Of a DNA stretch of 64,000 nt, positions 17,636 through 27,300 are shown piece after piece. The notes below the pieces were generated by a model, which was not told the DNA's origin, did not search any database, and saw nothing but the letters and a program-made list of their open reading frames with translations. A program made the position numbers and the translations under genes. Positions within the stretch are counted from its first letter, which is position 1. Every line of letters starts with the position of its first letter. Source of the stretch: Enterococcus montenegrensis (GTDB taxonomy: Bacteria; Bacillota; Bacilli; Lactobacillales; Enterococcaceae); contig NZ_CP120467.1 of the NCBI RefSeq assembly GCF_029983095.1, forward strand, positions 552,501-616,500, in the 5' to 3' direction.

Positions 17636-17947
17636 TTAATAGTCGCCCCGACTAAGTTTCATTTTGTCTATTTTGCGACTATTTAAAAACCAGTACTGAT
17701 GATAATCTCCAACAAGGGCGGTAAAGGGAACACCGACAATACCTTGTTGTGTTAATTTTTCTTCTAAATAAACTTTTAGAATCCAAGGATCTTCAAGTGC
17801 CGATTGCTCTAAGTGCAATATCCGTTCAATTTTTGCAGGAGAGACGTTAAAATCTTCAGCAATTAAGGTAGGACTTAAAGAAGCACGACACATATTTTCT
17901 TGTAGTTGTGCAATCGTATCAATTGTTTGTTGGGTAGTTAATGACAT
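17636..17947 (-). CDS. DUF2316 family protein
   Basis: A 103-aa small protein resembling DUF2316. It has a helix-turn-helix-like N-terminal half (LIAEDFNVSPAKIERILHL) and the conserved end PFTALVGDYHQYWFLNS. An in-frame GTG lies three codons upstream, but AAGGAGTG is correctly spaced for the ATG at 17947. It is divergent from a MarR gene across a palindromic operator, and such pairs are commonly controlled by the MarR protein. Its function is unknown. Confidence 0.8.
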   Translation of the reverse strand: MSLTTQQTIDTIAQLQENMCRASLSPTLIAEDFNVSPAKIERILHLEQSALEDPWILKVYLEEKLTQQGIVGVPFTALVGDYHQYWFLNSRKIDKMKLSRGDY

Positions 17948-17992
17948 GCTATTCACTCCTTATGCAAATGGATCATTACAATTTTTTTAAAT

Positions 17993-18016
17993 AAAAAGTT
18001 GTAATTACAACTTTTT
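17993..18016. promoter_or_regulatory. 24-bp perfect palindrome, candidate MarR operator
   Basis: AAAAAGTTGTAA is followed directly by its exact complement, between the divergent DUF2316 and MarR genes. A related imperfect copy is at 18056-18083. Size and place fit autoregulation by the MarR protein at 18111. Confidence 0.75.
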
Positions 18017-18055
18017 ACAACGGCTAATATACGTTTTCCTTCTATAGTTGTCAAT

Positions 18056-18083
18056 GGAAAAGTTGTAAATTTAACTATTTTCC
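18056..18083. promoter_or_regulatory. Second, imperfect MarR-type operator
   Basis: GGAAAAGTTGTAAA is followed by an arm matching its complement at 11 of 14 positions, and it shares AAAAGTTGTAA with the perfect palindrome at 17993. It lies 28 nt before the MarR start codon. Confidence 0.6.
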
Positions 18084-18110
18084 ATTAGACTGACTGCAGG
18101 GAGTGATAAT

Positions 18111-18542
18111 ATGTTAAAATCAGATTCCATTTCAGAAAAAATCTATCAAATTAGCAACTTACAACAAAACTTTGTCGCACAGTCATTAAAATACCTTGAG
18201 CTTAATCCAATCCAAGCACGAAGTTTAAATTATATTGCGCAGCATCCCGGTACGATTCAAAAAAATTTGGCTGGATATTTGGAAAAACCCAATGCTACAG
18301 TAACGAATATTTTGAAAAGTTTAGAAAAAGCTGATTTTATCAAACGAAAAATTCCAGTTGAAAATGAACGCCAAAAGCAATTATTCTTAACTGCTGCTGG
18401 TGAAAGAGTAATTGGCGAAGTAGAGCAGATCTTTGCCCAGTTAAATGCTTTGGTAGAATTAGAATTGACAGCCAAAGAAATTGATTCACTAAATCAAGTG
18501 TTACCCAAAGTTGCGAGCGTATTCAGTAAGGAAAAATCTTAA
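18111..18542 (+). CDS. MarR family transcriptional regulator
   Basis: A 143-aa winged-helix regulator. The recognition region (NLAGYLEKPNATVTNILKSLEKADFIKR, seen in part) and the wing IPVENERQKQLFLT have the MarR pattern. Family members bind palindromes as dimers and are released by phenolic or oxidant ligands. It is divergent from the DUF2316 gene and probably represses both across the 17993 and 18056 sites. A GGGAGTG site precedes it. Confidence 0.85.
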   Translation: MLKSDSISEKIYQISNLQQNFVAQSLKYLELNPIQARSLNYIAQHPGTIQKNLAGYLEKPNATVTNILKSLEKADFIKRKIPVENERQKQLFLTAAGERVIGEVEQIFAQLNALVELELTAKEIDSLNQVLPKVASVFSKEKS

Positions 18543-18560
18543 GTTAGTAAATGTTAAATA

Positions 18561-18607
18561 AAAATAGAGCTATTTCCTTAGTTACGTTGGAAATAGCTCT
18601 ATTTTTT
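18561..18607. terminator. Convergent terminator after MarR gene
   Basis: The 17-bp stem AAAATAGAGCTATTTCC/GGAAATAGCTCTATTTT ends in a T tract. It serves the MarR gene and probably also the ABC transporter gene on the other strand. Confidence 0.85.
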
Positions 18608-18670
18608 GAACCACCAAAAAAGTAGGTCGCTTTAAAAGCTGTGCTACTGTTTTCTGTCTCGTTTATTGTT

Positions 18671-20461
18671 TTAAGCAGCCGCTTCAGTATTTTTAAATTG
18701 TGTTTGATAAAGCTTAGCATATAAGCCATTTTTTGACATAAGTTTATTGTGTTCACCTTGTTCAATGATTTGCCCATGTTCCATAACCGCAATCTGATCG
18801 GCATTAGCAATAGTGGAAAGACGGTGGGCAATCACAATACTTGTCCGATTTTGCATAAGGTTATCCATAGCTTTTTGTACATAATATTCAGAAATAGCAT
18901 CTAAAGCAGAAGTTGCTTCGTCCAAAATTAAAATTTGAGGATTTTTTAGGATGATACGAGCAATCGCAATCCGTTGCTTTTCCCCACCAGAAAGCTTAAT
19001 GCCGCGATTACCAACGACAGTATCATAACCATTTGGCAATGTCATAATGAAGTCGTGAATATAAGCCGCTTTAGTAGCCGCAATTACTTCTGCTTTACTT
19101 GCATTTTCATTGGCATAAAGTAAGTTATCGTAAATTGAGCCGTTAAAAAGAAAGGTCTCTTGACTGACTACACCGATATTTTGTCTTAGACTGGTGAAAG
19201 TTACGTCTTTAATATTTTGGTTATCAATGGTAACAGTCCCACTTGTCGGATCATAAAGACGTGTGAGCAGGTGAGTTAAAGTTGATTTTCCCGCACCAGA
19301 AGGACCAACTAAAGCTAAAGTTTCACCAGGAAGAATTTGTAAGTTAATATTGTTTAAAACTTCATTTTCTTCATAACGAAAATCGACAGCGGTAAATAAT
19401 ACTTCACCACGACTAATGGTCAGATCTTTTGCTTGCGGGGTATTTTGGATTGTTGGCGTAATGTCCATATACTCAAAAATTCGTTCAAATAAGGCAAAAG
19501 AACGCATTAAATCAACTTGGATATTGGAAAGCTGGGTAACCGGATTATAAAGTCTACCTAAAAGTGAAGCAAAGGTGATAATGCCGCCAATAGTTAATTG
19601 TCCTTTGGTCAGTAAAAAACCACCAACTAAATAAATCAACATCGGCCCAATCGCCATTAAGACAGACATCGCCATGCGAAACTAACGCCCAGCTAAAGAT
19701 TCTCTAATTTGTAAAGCAGTAACTTCTTGGTTGATTTCATCAAAGGTACTAAAAGCTTCATCTTCCTTTGTAAAAAGCTTCATTAGCGTACTGCCACTAG
19801 TGCTTAAGGTTTCTTGGGTATGTTGATTTAGTTTGCTTAAGGCACTTTGACTAGCAGCAGCAATTTGCCATCTTCTTTTGCCGACTTTACGAGTTGGCAA
19901 GATGAATAATGGAACGGTGACAAGCGCAACAGCTGCTAAAATTGGATTCATAGAAAATAACGCAAAAAGAGTCGTTGCTAAAATGAAAATGCTGCTTAGT
20001 GCATTGATAAAAGTCGTTTGAAACACTTGTTGAATGCCGTCGACATCACTGGTTAGGCGTGTCAAGATTTCCCCTTCTTTTACCGTGGTAAAAAAACTTT
20101 GAGGTAAAAAGGAAAGGTGACGGTATAAATTGTTTTTCATCGTCAGCGTAATATTTTTGGCAATCCAAGTACTTAAATAACCTTGTGCAACTTGTAAAAG
20201 GTTCAATAAAATCGTAGCCGAAATTGAAAGGCCCACGAGAATGCCTAATTGCGGTAAATTGTGTTTTGGCAAAGCTATGTCGACTATTTTTTGTAATAAA
20301 AGTGATGGCACAAGTCCCAGCGTGGAAGTAGCAAAAATTAAAAGAATTACCAGGATAAGTTTTAAGGCATGTGGTTTGAAATAATTGAGGATTCGACGGA
20401 TGAAACTAAGTGTCAATTCAGGTTTTTTTGTTTGGTCAAAGTCAAAGCGCATTCGAGCCAT
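18671..20461 (-). pseudogene. ABC exporter (LmrA/MsbA type) split by an in-frame amber codon
   Basis: Together the two halves form one half-size ABC exporter of about 596 codons. The first (20461-19682, 259 aa) holds most of the membrane domain and ends at TAG (19684-19682). Two codons later, in the same frame, an ATG opens the second half (334 aa) with the last helices and the nucleotide-binding domain: Walker A GPSGAGKST, signature LSGGEKQR, Walker B ILILDEATSALD. The stop lies where relatives usually have Trp in a GRWFRMA-like stretch, so TGG to TAG is the simplest cause. No ribosome site is obvious before the downstream ATG. It would export lipids or drugs as a dimer if intact. A MarR gene is divergent from it. 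Suppression, an error in the sequence, or true loss are all possible. Confidence 0.85.
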
Positions 20462-20482
20462 TAAATCCCCTCCGTTTATTAG

Positions 20483-20543
20483 TTAGGTACCTAATTATTA
20501 TACTACCTTTTTTGAAATTTGTAAATAGATAGGCACCTAACTA
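20483..20543. promoter_or_regulatory. Paired MarR-type operators between ABC exporter and MarR gene
   Basis: Two related palindromes lie in the 136-bp divergent gap: TTAGGTACCTAA at 20483-20494 (perfect) and TAGATAGGCACCTAACTA at 20526-20543. The shared core TAGGNACCTAA suggests one regulator, most likely the MarR protein at 20598. Confidence 0.7.
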
Positions 20544-20597
20544 TTTGACGAAAGAAAAATCATTGCGTAAAATTAGAACAATAAAGGATGTGTTTTG

Positions 20598-21020
20598 ATG
20601 AAAGAAGAAGTTTTATTTGAAGAATTTCAGCGTTTGAATCGTTTGATGCGACGACGCCTAAAACATAAAACAAAGAAAGAGGAATTTTCCTTTGGTCAGA
20701 ACCGATTATTACGGATTTTGGCTAGACATGAGGGGTATTCACAAAAAGAATTAGCTGAAATGATGCATATCAGACCCGCGTCATTAAGTGAACTATTGAA
20801 AAAATTGAGCCAAAAAGGATATTTAATTAAAAAGCAAAATGAAACGGATCGCCGCATAACCAATTATTTTCTAACTGCAGAGGGTAAAAGCTACATTTCA
20901 TCAATTCAAGATGAACAAAAGCATTTGGGACAAGATTTATTTGCGACGTTATCTAGTGTAGAAAAAGAGCAATTGCATCACATCTTAAATAAATTGACCA
21001 CGCGCTTGGAGGCAGAATAA
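20598..21020 (+). CDS. MarR family transcriptional regulator of the ABC exporter
   Basis: A 140-aa winged-helix protein with the MarR pattern (SQKELAEMMHIRPASLSELLKK, then a KQNETDRRITNYFLT wing). A TTG at 20595 is directly adjacent, but the ATG at 20598 is the likelier start behind AAAGGATG. It is divergent from the broken ABC exporter with two matching operators between, so it likely represses that exporter and itself. Its stop abuts the next start codon, indicating co-transcription with the TMEM175-like gene. Confidence 0.85.
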   Translation: MKEEVLFEEFQRLNRLMRRRLKHKTKKEEFSFGQNRLLRILARHEGYSQKELAEMMHIRPASLSELLKKLSQKGYLIKKQNETDRRITNYFLTAEGKSYISSIQDEQKHLGQDLFATLSSVEKEQLHHILNKLTTRLEAE

Positions 21021-21977
21021 ATGAGCAATCTAAAAGAACGGGTACTTGTTTTTAGCGATGCTATTATCGCAATTATTTTGACGATCATGGTGTTGGAAAT
21101 TCCAATTAAGTATGCCAGTAGCGGTGATATTGTCTGGCAAACATTATTATCTGCTGTGGGCATTTATTTTATTAGTTTTTGTTTTGTAGCGAATTTATGG
21201 TTTCAAACGGCGTATGCTTTTAATCGAATTGAACAAGTTAAAAACAAGAGCTTGGTGGTTTATCTGCTCTTGCTATTTTTCTTGTCTTTGGTCCCAGCGG
21301 CGACGCGGATTTTAATTGAAGATACAACACAGCAGACAGTTTTGATTTACGGTATTCTAACTTTAATTGTGACAGTATTGATGCGCCGCTTGGTTACGGC
21401 TTTGACGAAGCAGTCAATAACGGAAATAAATTTACAAAAACGCCGCGTAGATGAATTAAATCGCCAAGATATGCTGAGTTTTATTGCCCGCATAATTATT
21501 TTAATAATTGGCTTATTTCAGGTCCATGTTGCCTTAGTTATCTATTTGGCATTGCCAATTTTAGCCTTTTTACAAAATATGATTGATCGCGAGGAAGATC
21601 GTTTTGTTGATACATTAGACCAAACAGAACAAGCTGATTATTTTGCTGATCGTAATCAAATTTGGGGCAGTTCAATGAAACGGTATTCGAAATTATTACG
21701 CGACTCTTTAAAAGATCCCAATGAAAAGGACAGTCAACAATGGGAAGATATTATGAAAGAGTGGCTGGGAAAAGTGGATCAAGAAATTGCGATGCGACAA
21801 AAAGCTATGAAAACCGCTTCTACTCATGAACAAGAACACTTGCAACAAGAGATTAATCGACTACAAATGCAAAAATCGCGACTGCAAGAGCGCGAAAATC
21901 ACTTGGAACAACGCCCGTTCAACCGCAATCACCCGAAATTTCAGCCAAGTAGCAAAAAAACACTGTCTAAAAAATAG
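21021..21977 (+). CDS. TMEM175-like (DUF1211) potassium channel family protein
   Basis: A 318-aa protein. The first helix carries the family's FSDAIIAIILTIMVLE motif, whose FSD signature lines the pore in bacterial TMEM175 channels. About six hydrophobic helices span residues 1-190, one TMEM175 repeat, so a tetramer is expected. The remaining 130 residues are a charged, coiled-coil-like cytoplasmic tail rich in Gln, Glu and Lys, longer than in many relatives. The ATG follows the MarR stop with no gap, pointing to translational coupling. Confidence 0.82.
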   Translation: MSNLKERVLVFSDAIIAIILTIMVLEIPIKYASSGDIVWQTLLSAVGIYFISFCFVANLWFQTAYAFNRIEQVKNKSLVVYLLLLFFLSLVPAATRILIEDTTQQTVLIYGILTLIVTVLMRRLVTALTKQSITEINLQKRRVDELNRQDMLSFIARIIILIIGLFQVHVALVIYLALPILAFLQNMIDREEDRFVDTLDQTEQADYFADRNQIWGSSMKRYSKLLRDSLKDPNEKDSQQWEDIMKEWLGKVDQEIAMRQKAMKTASTHEQEHLQQEINRLQMQKSRLQERENHLEQRPFNRNHPKFQPSSKKTLSKK

Positions 21978-22045
21978 CGCATAAATGTAAGACAAAATAA
22001 TTGAAAAGAAAAAAGTTTGGCGTTATCCTTTTTATGTTGCATAAA

Positions 22046-22118
22046 TGGGATATAGCCAAACTGGTAAGGCACTTGACTCTGAATCAAGCAATTGCAGGTT
22101 CGAACCCTGCTATCCCAA
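22046..22118 (+). tRNA. tRNA-Gln (anticodon CTG)
   Basis: A complete 73-nt cloverleaf: acceptor TGGGATA/TATCCCA, anticodon stem CTTGA/TCAAG with loop CTCTGAA giving anticodon CTG, and T arm GCAGG TTCGAAC CCTGC. It stands alone between protein genes. CCA is not encoded. Confidence 0.9.
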
Positions 22119-22172
22119 TAAAAAAGCTATAACAAATTGTTCAACGACTTATGAAAATACCGTTTATTTATG

Positions 22173-22210
22173 AAAAGTGCTGTGGCAACTAGTTGCTACA
22201 GCACTTTTTT
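22173..22210. terminator. Bidirectional terminator between tRNA-Gln and Mga-like gene
   Basis: The stem AAAAGTGCTGTGGCAA pairs with TTGCTACAGCACTTTT (one mismatch) and ends in a T tract. It lies 55 nt after the tRNA and overlaps the stop of the opposing gene. Confidence 0.8.
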
Positions 22211-23744
22211 ATGTTAATGACAAACTAGATTGCTTCTTCAAGGTAGTAGGGGCAAAAGAAAAAGGATTTTGCGCTTTTTTTTGTAGCGCATCAAGCAGGT
22301 GTTGGAATAATTCTCCTTGATATGCGTGATGCTGTAAAGCTAAGGGATAAACCTCCTTATCAGCAGTAAAGTGATCTTTGGTCACCCCGATATAAAAATC
22401 ATAGTTTGTATTTTCTTGATAGATTTCATAGCTGACAAATTTGATTTGATTAAGAAAATTTGTCAAACTGGTCATCATATAGTAATTCGGTAAAGGTTGA
22501 ATACCGACAAAAAGCTCGATTTGATAGTGCTTTTTTTCCACGTAAGGGTAAACAGATTCTGCTAAAAAATAAGGTAAGTCTTTGACTTGCTGGGCTGACA
22601 GTAATGTTTTTTCTAAATAATATTCATACTCAAATAAAAAGAGCTGACAGAAGGTTACCAATTCTTGATAGTTGTCTTTTTGTGTGACTACAGTTGGTAA
22701 CATAGTTTGTAAGCGGGTAGCCGCAAGCAATGCTGGTGATTCCAATAAATAAAAAATTAGAAAGATATTGCATTGTAAGACTGTTGCTTCACTTTTAGTC
22801 AAGGGTTGATAAAAATAGTCTTTTTGTAGTTTCACGATGAAATCTTGGCTGATAGTTGCCGTGGGAATTCCTCTTGCCAAAAAATCAGTAAATTGTTGGG
22901 TAACTTTTTTTATCCGCCAATCATTTTCAGATAAATAGTGGTTGGTGAATAGTTTGAAATATAATGAGCAGGCTGCATTTTCAATTTCTGCCGCATCACA
23001 GCTGAAATTGGCGAAATAATCCTCTAAAATCTTGGCTTTAGCTAAAAATAATGGTGGTGGACAGCTAGGTTTTGGTAGTGGGTGGTGATTTTTAAGGCGT
23101 AGGCGCGCGATTAATAAACAAGATAAGCCGACCCATTCATTTAATAAGGTAGCACCCTGATGTGCTAACTTATCCAATACACGTAATTCTTCTTCAAGGG
23201 AAATATCTGCTGCAAATAAGTCTGCACCAAAAGCGCCAACCCCCAATAGCTTGAAAAACACAGCCTGGACGTTTTCTTCATCGCTACTAGTAATGGTCAT
23301 TTGGCCGGCGTTTAGCCAAACATCATATTTTTTTAAGTAAAGAGATAGTGGACGAATTCTCCTTAATAAAGTTGACTGACTAATAAAATGTTCTTGGCAA
23401 AATTGCGTCAAGGTTTTTTCAGGAGTTAGTAAGATGGTTTTTAAAATCTGATACCCCAACGACTTTTGAACTAAAAAGCGGAGATACGCCGTTTCTTTAC
23501 TATTATCTTTTTTCCAAATGACAATCCCTTTTTCAGGAACAAGGGATCCCCAGCCTAAAGCAAGAAAATCTTCTTCCAGTTCTAAAACTAGTTGCGCTGC
23601 TTTTTTATAGTTCATATTTAATTCAATACTTAGTTGATTAATGGAAAAGTGAGGGCCCCGCTGATTATTTATATGGTGTAATAAATCTCTTTTTTCGCTA
23701 CTAATTTTATCTAAAACTATTGAAAATAGTTCATTTATGACCAT
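22209..23744 (-). CDS. Mga/EbpR-like virulence-type regulator
   Basis: A 511-aa protein of the Mga/AtxA/EbpR group. Two N-terminal DNA-binding regions are visible: FSINQLSIELNMNYKKAAQLVLELE at about 32-56 (given here in part as FSINQLSIELN) and TLTQFCQEHFISQSTLLRRI at about 112-131. A long helical part with PRD-like character follows. EbpR activates pilus genes in Enterococcus faecalis. Here the gene is divergent from an LPXTG adhesin across a 654-bp gap, so control of that surface locus is the likely role. An AAGGAG site precedes the ATG. Confidence 0.8.
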   Translation of the reverse strand: MVINELFSIVLDKISSEKRDLLHHINNQRGPHFSINQLSIELNMNYKKAAQLVLELEEDFLALGWGSLVPEKGIVIWKKDNSKETAYLRFLVQKSLGYQILKTILLTPEKTLTQFCQEHFISQSTLLRRIRPLSLYLKKYDVWLNAGQMTITSSDEENVQAVFFKLLGVGAFGADLFAADISLEEELRVLDKLAHQGATLLNEWVGLSCLLIARLRLKNHHPLPKPSCPPPLFLAKAKILEDYFANFSCDAAEIENAACSLYFKLFTNHYLSENDWRIKKVTQQFTDFLARGIPTATISQDFIVKLQKDYFYQPLTKSEATVLQCNIFLIFYLLESPALLAATRLQTMLPTVVTQKDNYQELVTFCQLFLFEYEYYLEKTLLSAQQVKDLPYFLAESVYPYVEKKHYQIELFVGIQPLPNYYMMTSLTNFLNQIKFVSYEIYQENTNYDFYIGVTKDHFTADKEVYPLALQHHAYQGELFQHLLDALQKKAQNPFSFAPTTLKKQSSLSLT

Positions 23745-24001
23745 ATTTTATTCTCCTTGTGGCAATGGATCTGCTAATTTTCTTTAGTTTAACAAATGTA
23801 AAGAGAAAAAATGTCTAATCTTTTTTACGGATGATTAAAAAATAACCAAAAATGAGTATATTTATCGTGAGATTGCCTTTGGCTGGAAAAGACGCACACT
23901 TTAGGATTTCAATCTTTTACTCAAGCTATTTTTTGTTAGCCAATTGGAATAGTTGCAAACAGGGTGGCTGTTCTTCTTAACAAAATAGAAAACGAATCAC
24001 A

Positions 24002-24034
24002 AAAAAAGACATCTGGCTAATATGTCTTTTTTTT
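24002..24034. terminator. Small hairpin with T tract in the regulator-adhesin gap
   Basis: AAAAAAGACAT pairs with ATGTCTTTTTT across a 9-nt loop. It stands in the 654-bp gap 23745-24398, which is otherwise AT-rich with the promoter and leader hairpin listed next. It may end a short transcript from the regulator promoter region or insulate the adhesin. Confidence 0.45.
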
Positions 24035-24264
24035 GATACAGTTCATTATTTTTCATAACAGAGCTAAAGAACTTATTTTAGCAAAAAGGGCGAAAAATTA
24101 AGGTTTGTCAATTTTGACAAAAAGTACAGAAAAAATTGATATTTTATTGCTATTTAAAATTGAGATAACATTTGCTTTTTAGTTTTTGTTGCTGCTATAG
24201 CTTTTTGCCTAAAATAAATAAAAAGTGCTGTAATTTTTAATTATAAAATTATAAAATGATTAAT

Positions 24265-24292
24265 TTGACGTTAGAAATAGATTTGTTATGAT
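24265..24292 (+). promoter_or_regulatory. Promoter of the LPXTG adhesin
   Basis: TTGACG and TATGAT are separated by 16 bp, about 107 nt before the adhesin start. The AT tracts just upstream could hold the binding site of the Mga-like regulator. Confidence 0.6.
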
Positions 24293-24322
24293 GTGGACGT
24301 AGAGCGATAATTTTGTCTAGAA

Positions 24323-24363
24323 AAGCTTCAGCCTGTGGTTGGTTATCGATTGAAGCTTTATAA
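24323..24363 (+). promoter_or_regulatory. Leader hairpin in the adhesin 5' UTR
   Basis: AAAGCTTCA and TGAAGCTTT form a stem in the untranslated leader, about 35 nt before the ATG. Only a short T/A stretch follows, so it may act as an mRNA stabiliser or a weak attenuator. Confidence 0.45.
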
Positions 24364-24398
24364 AAAATTATCCAAATTTTAGAAGGGATAGGTGTGAA

Positions 24399-27300
24399 AT
24401 GAAGAAAAAAGGAATCGCGCTTGCAGTACTTCTAACAGTAATCGCCCCTTTTATTATCCAATTATGTACAGGATTTGCCCAAACTGCCGCTGCTATTACA
24501 CTGCCGCTTGCAAATAAAGAATACCTCATTATGGAAAATGAGATAGTAAAAGTTCAGGCTAAAGCACAAAGCGAAGATCAGAGGATTATCTGGCAGATTC
24601 ACTACGAAAAAACTACTGATGAAGTGACACCGTATAAATTAAAATTCAATTTTGTAAATGGAAAAGCTGCACCAGCTAGTAATTGGCAAAATGAGAGGCA
24701 GTGGCTTCAAGAAACCAGTTTTACAGCCAAAAATGAAGGAACTTTGTTTGTAACGACACCAAAAACACAAACACGATTAAGGCTTTATATCCAAGCAGAT
24801 CGACAAGATTGTCTTGAAACAGCTACTTTACAGAATGCTTTAAAAAAAAATGCCCTCACAGTTGATACAGAAAAATACCCCACAGTAAGAATTGTTCCCG
24901 ATGTTTTCACCGGCAAAGACGCTGAGGAAAAAATTTTGACAATGAGTCAAACACAAACAAATTCTCTTAATGAATCAGACTCAAATAAACAATCCGTAAT
25001 AAACGATTCAAGAGAAGAGAATAAAATGAACTCAGTTAAAACCAATGAAATACGCCCAACAGATCAACTGGCAAAAAGAACTACGCGTGCTGCTGTAACG
25101 GCAAAAGACTTAATCATCTCTCCTGATGTGTTGGCAAATGTCACCGTAAAATCTGCGGCAAAAGAAAATGGGGATGGTATCTGGACAGCTGGGGTAAAAA
25201 CAGTCTCTAAACCTAATAGTACCCAACAGACTGGTGAAAAAAATGATTACAGTTATTATCAAGATGCAATAAAAACGAATAATCGTTATGCACAATTTTC
25301 TAAAGGCTCAGGTTCTAGTGTAATTGCCTATCCAATTGAGGCCGTTAAAAAACAAATTAAAAAAAATGGCACAGGCAGTATTTTACAATATACCGACACC
25401 AAAAATAAAAAGGTCGATGAAGTTATTGAGCTAAATTTTAGTGAAGTTGGTTTTTATCTCGATAGTAACAGTGACTTAAAGCCAGTAGGAGCTAAAGTTA
25501 CAATTTCCAATATTCAAATTGGGGCAGGGCCAGATTGGTTGAAATGGGATAATAACGATTCGCTCTATCCCTGGCTGGAGTTTTCTAACAATCTTTTTTC
25601 TGGTGTTTTATACAGTTTTGTCCAAGGCTTTGATATTGATTTTGAGTTCTTTGTAAAAGGCGATACTGCAAAACTTGTTAATTTTGAAAAAAATGATAAT
25701 TCAGTCTTTACTTTTGCTTCTTTAAACGGCTACGGAAAAGGAAATCTCCACCCTTCAAAAGATGCGGAAAATATCGCAATACACGAGTTTGCCGGACTAA
25801 GGAATAAAGAAGAAGGGCAACTTGTGGCAGATTCATTATTAAGCCAAAATGAAGGCGGAAAATATTATGCTACTGCAGATACAGGTGGAAAGTTTGATGA
25901 CCATTTAGGAGCGGCAAACTTTAATTTAGCTGCCGTTTCTTTTGCCTTAACTGGAACAAAGCAAAGCTTTACTATGGGCTCTACCCAAGGCCGGGCTTGG
26001 AATACTTTTGCAAGTAGTCAAGTAAAAAAAGTGCAACAAAAAGCACCCACCAAAACGGTTCAACCGATAAAGCAATATAAAAAAGGCGATGCTTGGAATG
26101 AACCAACTGGCGCAAGCTCAGGATTTGAGCAACGTTATTGGAATGACTTAGATAGTTACGATGTAAAAAATATATTACCGTGGGATTTACCTAAAAACTA
26201 TCGTCAAATACAACACAATGCAGAAACTGGAGCATTAGCAGCTGGGGTACCGCCAAAAGCGGCACGTTTTGTGGAGCCAAATAGCGAACATTATTATTTC
26301 ATTAATCAAGAAACAATTAATCTGTATACGGAGTCAATTTTGATGCCAGAAAGTTATGTTATTACAGATACCCTACCAATAGGGGTCACAATTAAAGGTG
26401 CACTACAAGATGTGCTGACACTTTATAATTTAGATGGGCAAATACTTGAACTATCTGAAGAGGAGATAGCATATAATGCCAAAAATAGAGAATTAACAGT
26501 AATTATCTCGAAAGAAAATACCATGAACATTCATAAAAAGGCAGCTGAAAATGCCTTTAAAGGTCGGGACTTCAGCTTACGGGTTAAAGCAAGTGTCGTT
26601 GACAAATCAGATGAAACAAGCAGTGCTGTGATGACCAATAGCGCAAAAGTAAAGTTTGTTTATGCGGCAGAAAGCGATATGGAAGAAAAGCTCACCAATA
26701 AAGTACAAACGCGCTTAAAAGAGGCCACAGTTAATGTAACGTTGACAAAAATAACCGAAGGAAATGTGGCACTTGATGGCGCGGAATTTGGCTTATTTAC
26801 AGATAAGACAGTTAGCACTGCTAAATATATGACCAAAGCAACGGATAAAACTGGAAAATTACAGTTTGAAAACGTGATACCGGGTCAATATTGGCTAAAG
26901 GAAACCAAAACGCCCACCGGTTTTCAAACAATGGAACCGCGTCAAGTGACCATTACAACTACCGGGGAAATGATAGCAACAGGAATAAGCAATAATCAAA
27001 TAACAAATAAGTTAAAACCAATTCAAATTTTCTTAGAAAAAATTGACAGCAACGCACAGGCACTTTCAGGTGCAGTATTTAAATTGGTAAATCAGGCTAC
27101 AAAACAGGAGTACCCTTTTGTAGCCACAAAAGAAGCGGGTAAATATGTGTTAGAAAATTGTCCTACTGGAAGTTATAAACTAATTGAAGAACAAGCTCCA
27201 GCAGGCTACGAAAAAATTAGCGACGCGATTGGAACACTAAAAATTACTGACACCGGAGAAATTACCTACTCTTTAAAAGGGGCAACAGTTGATAAAACTA

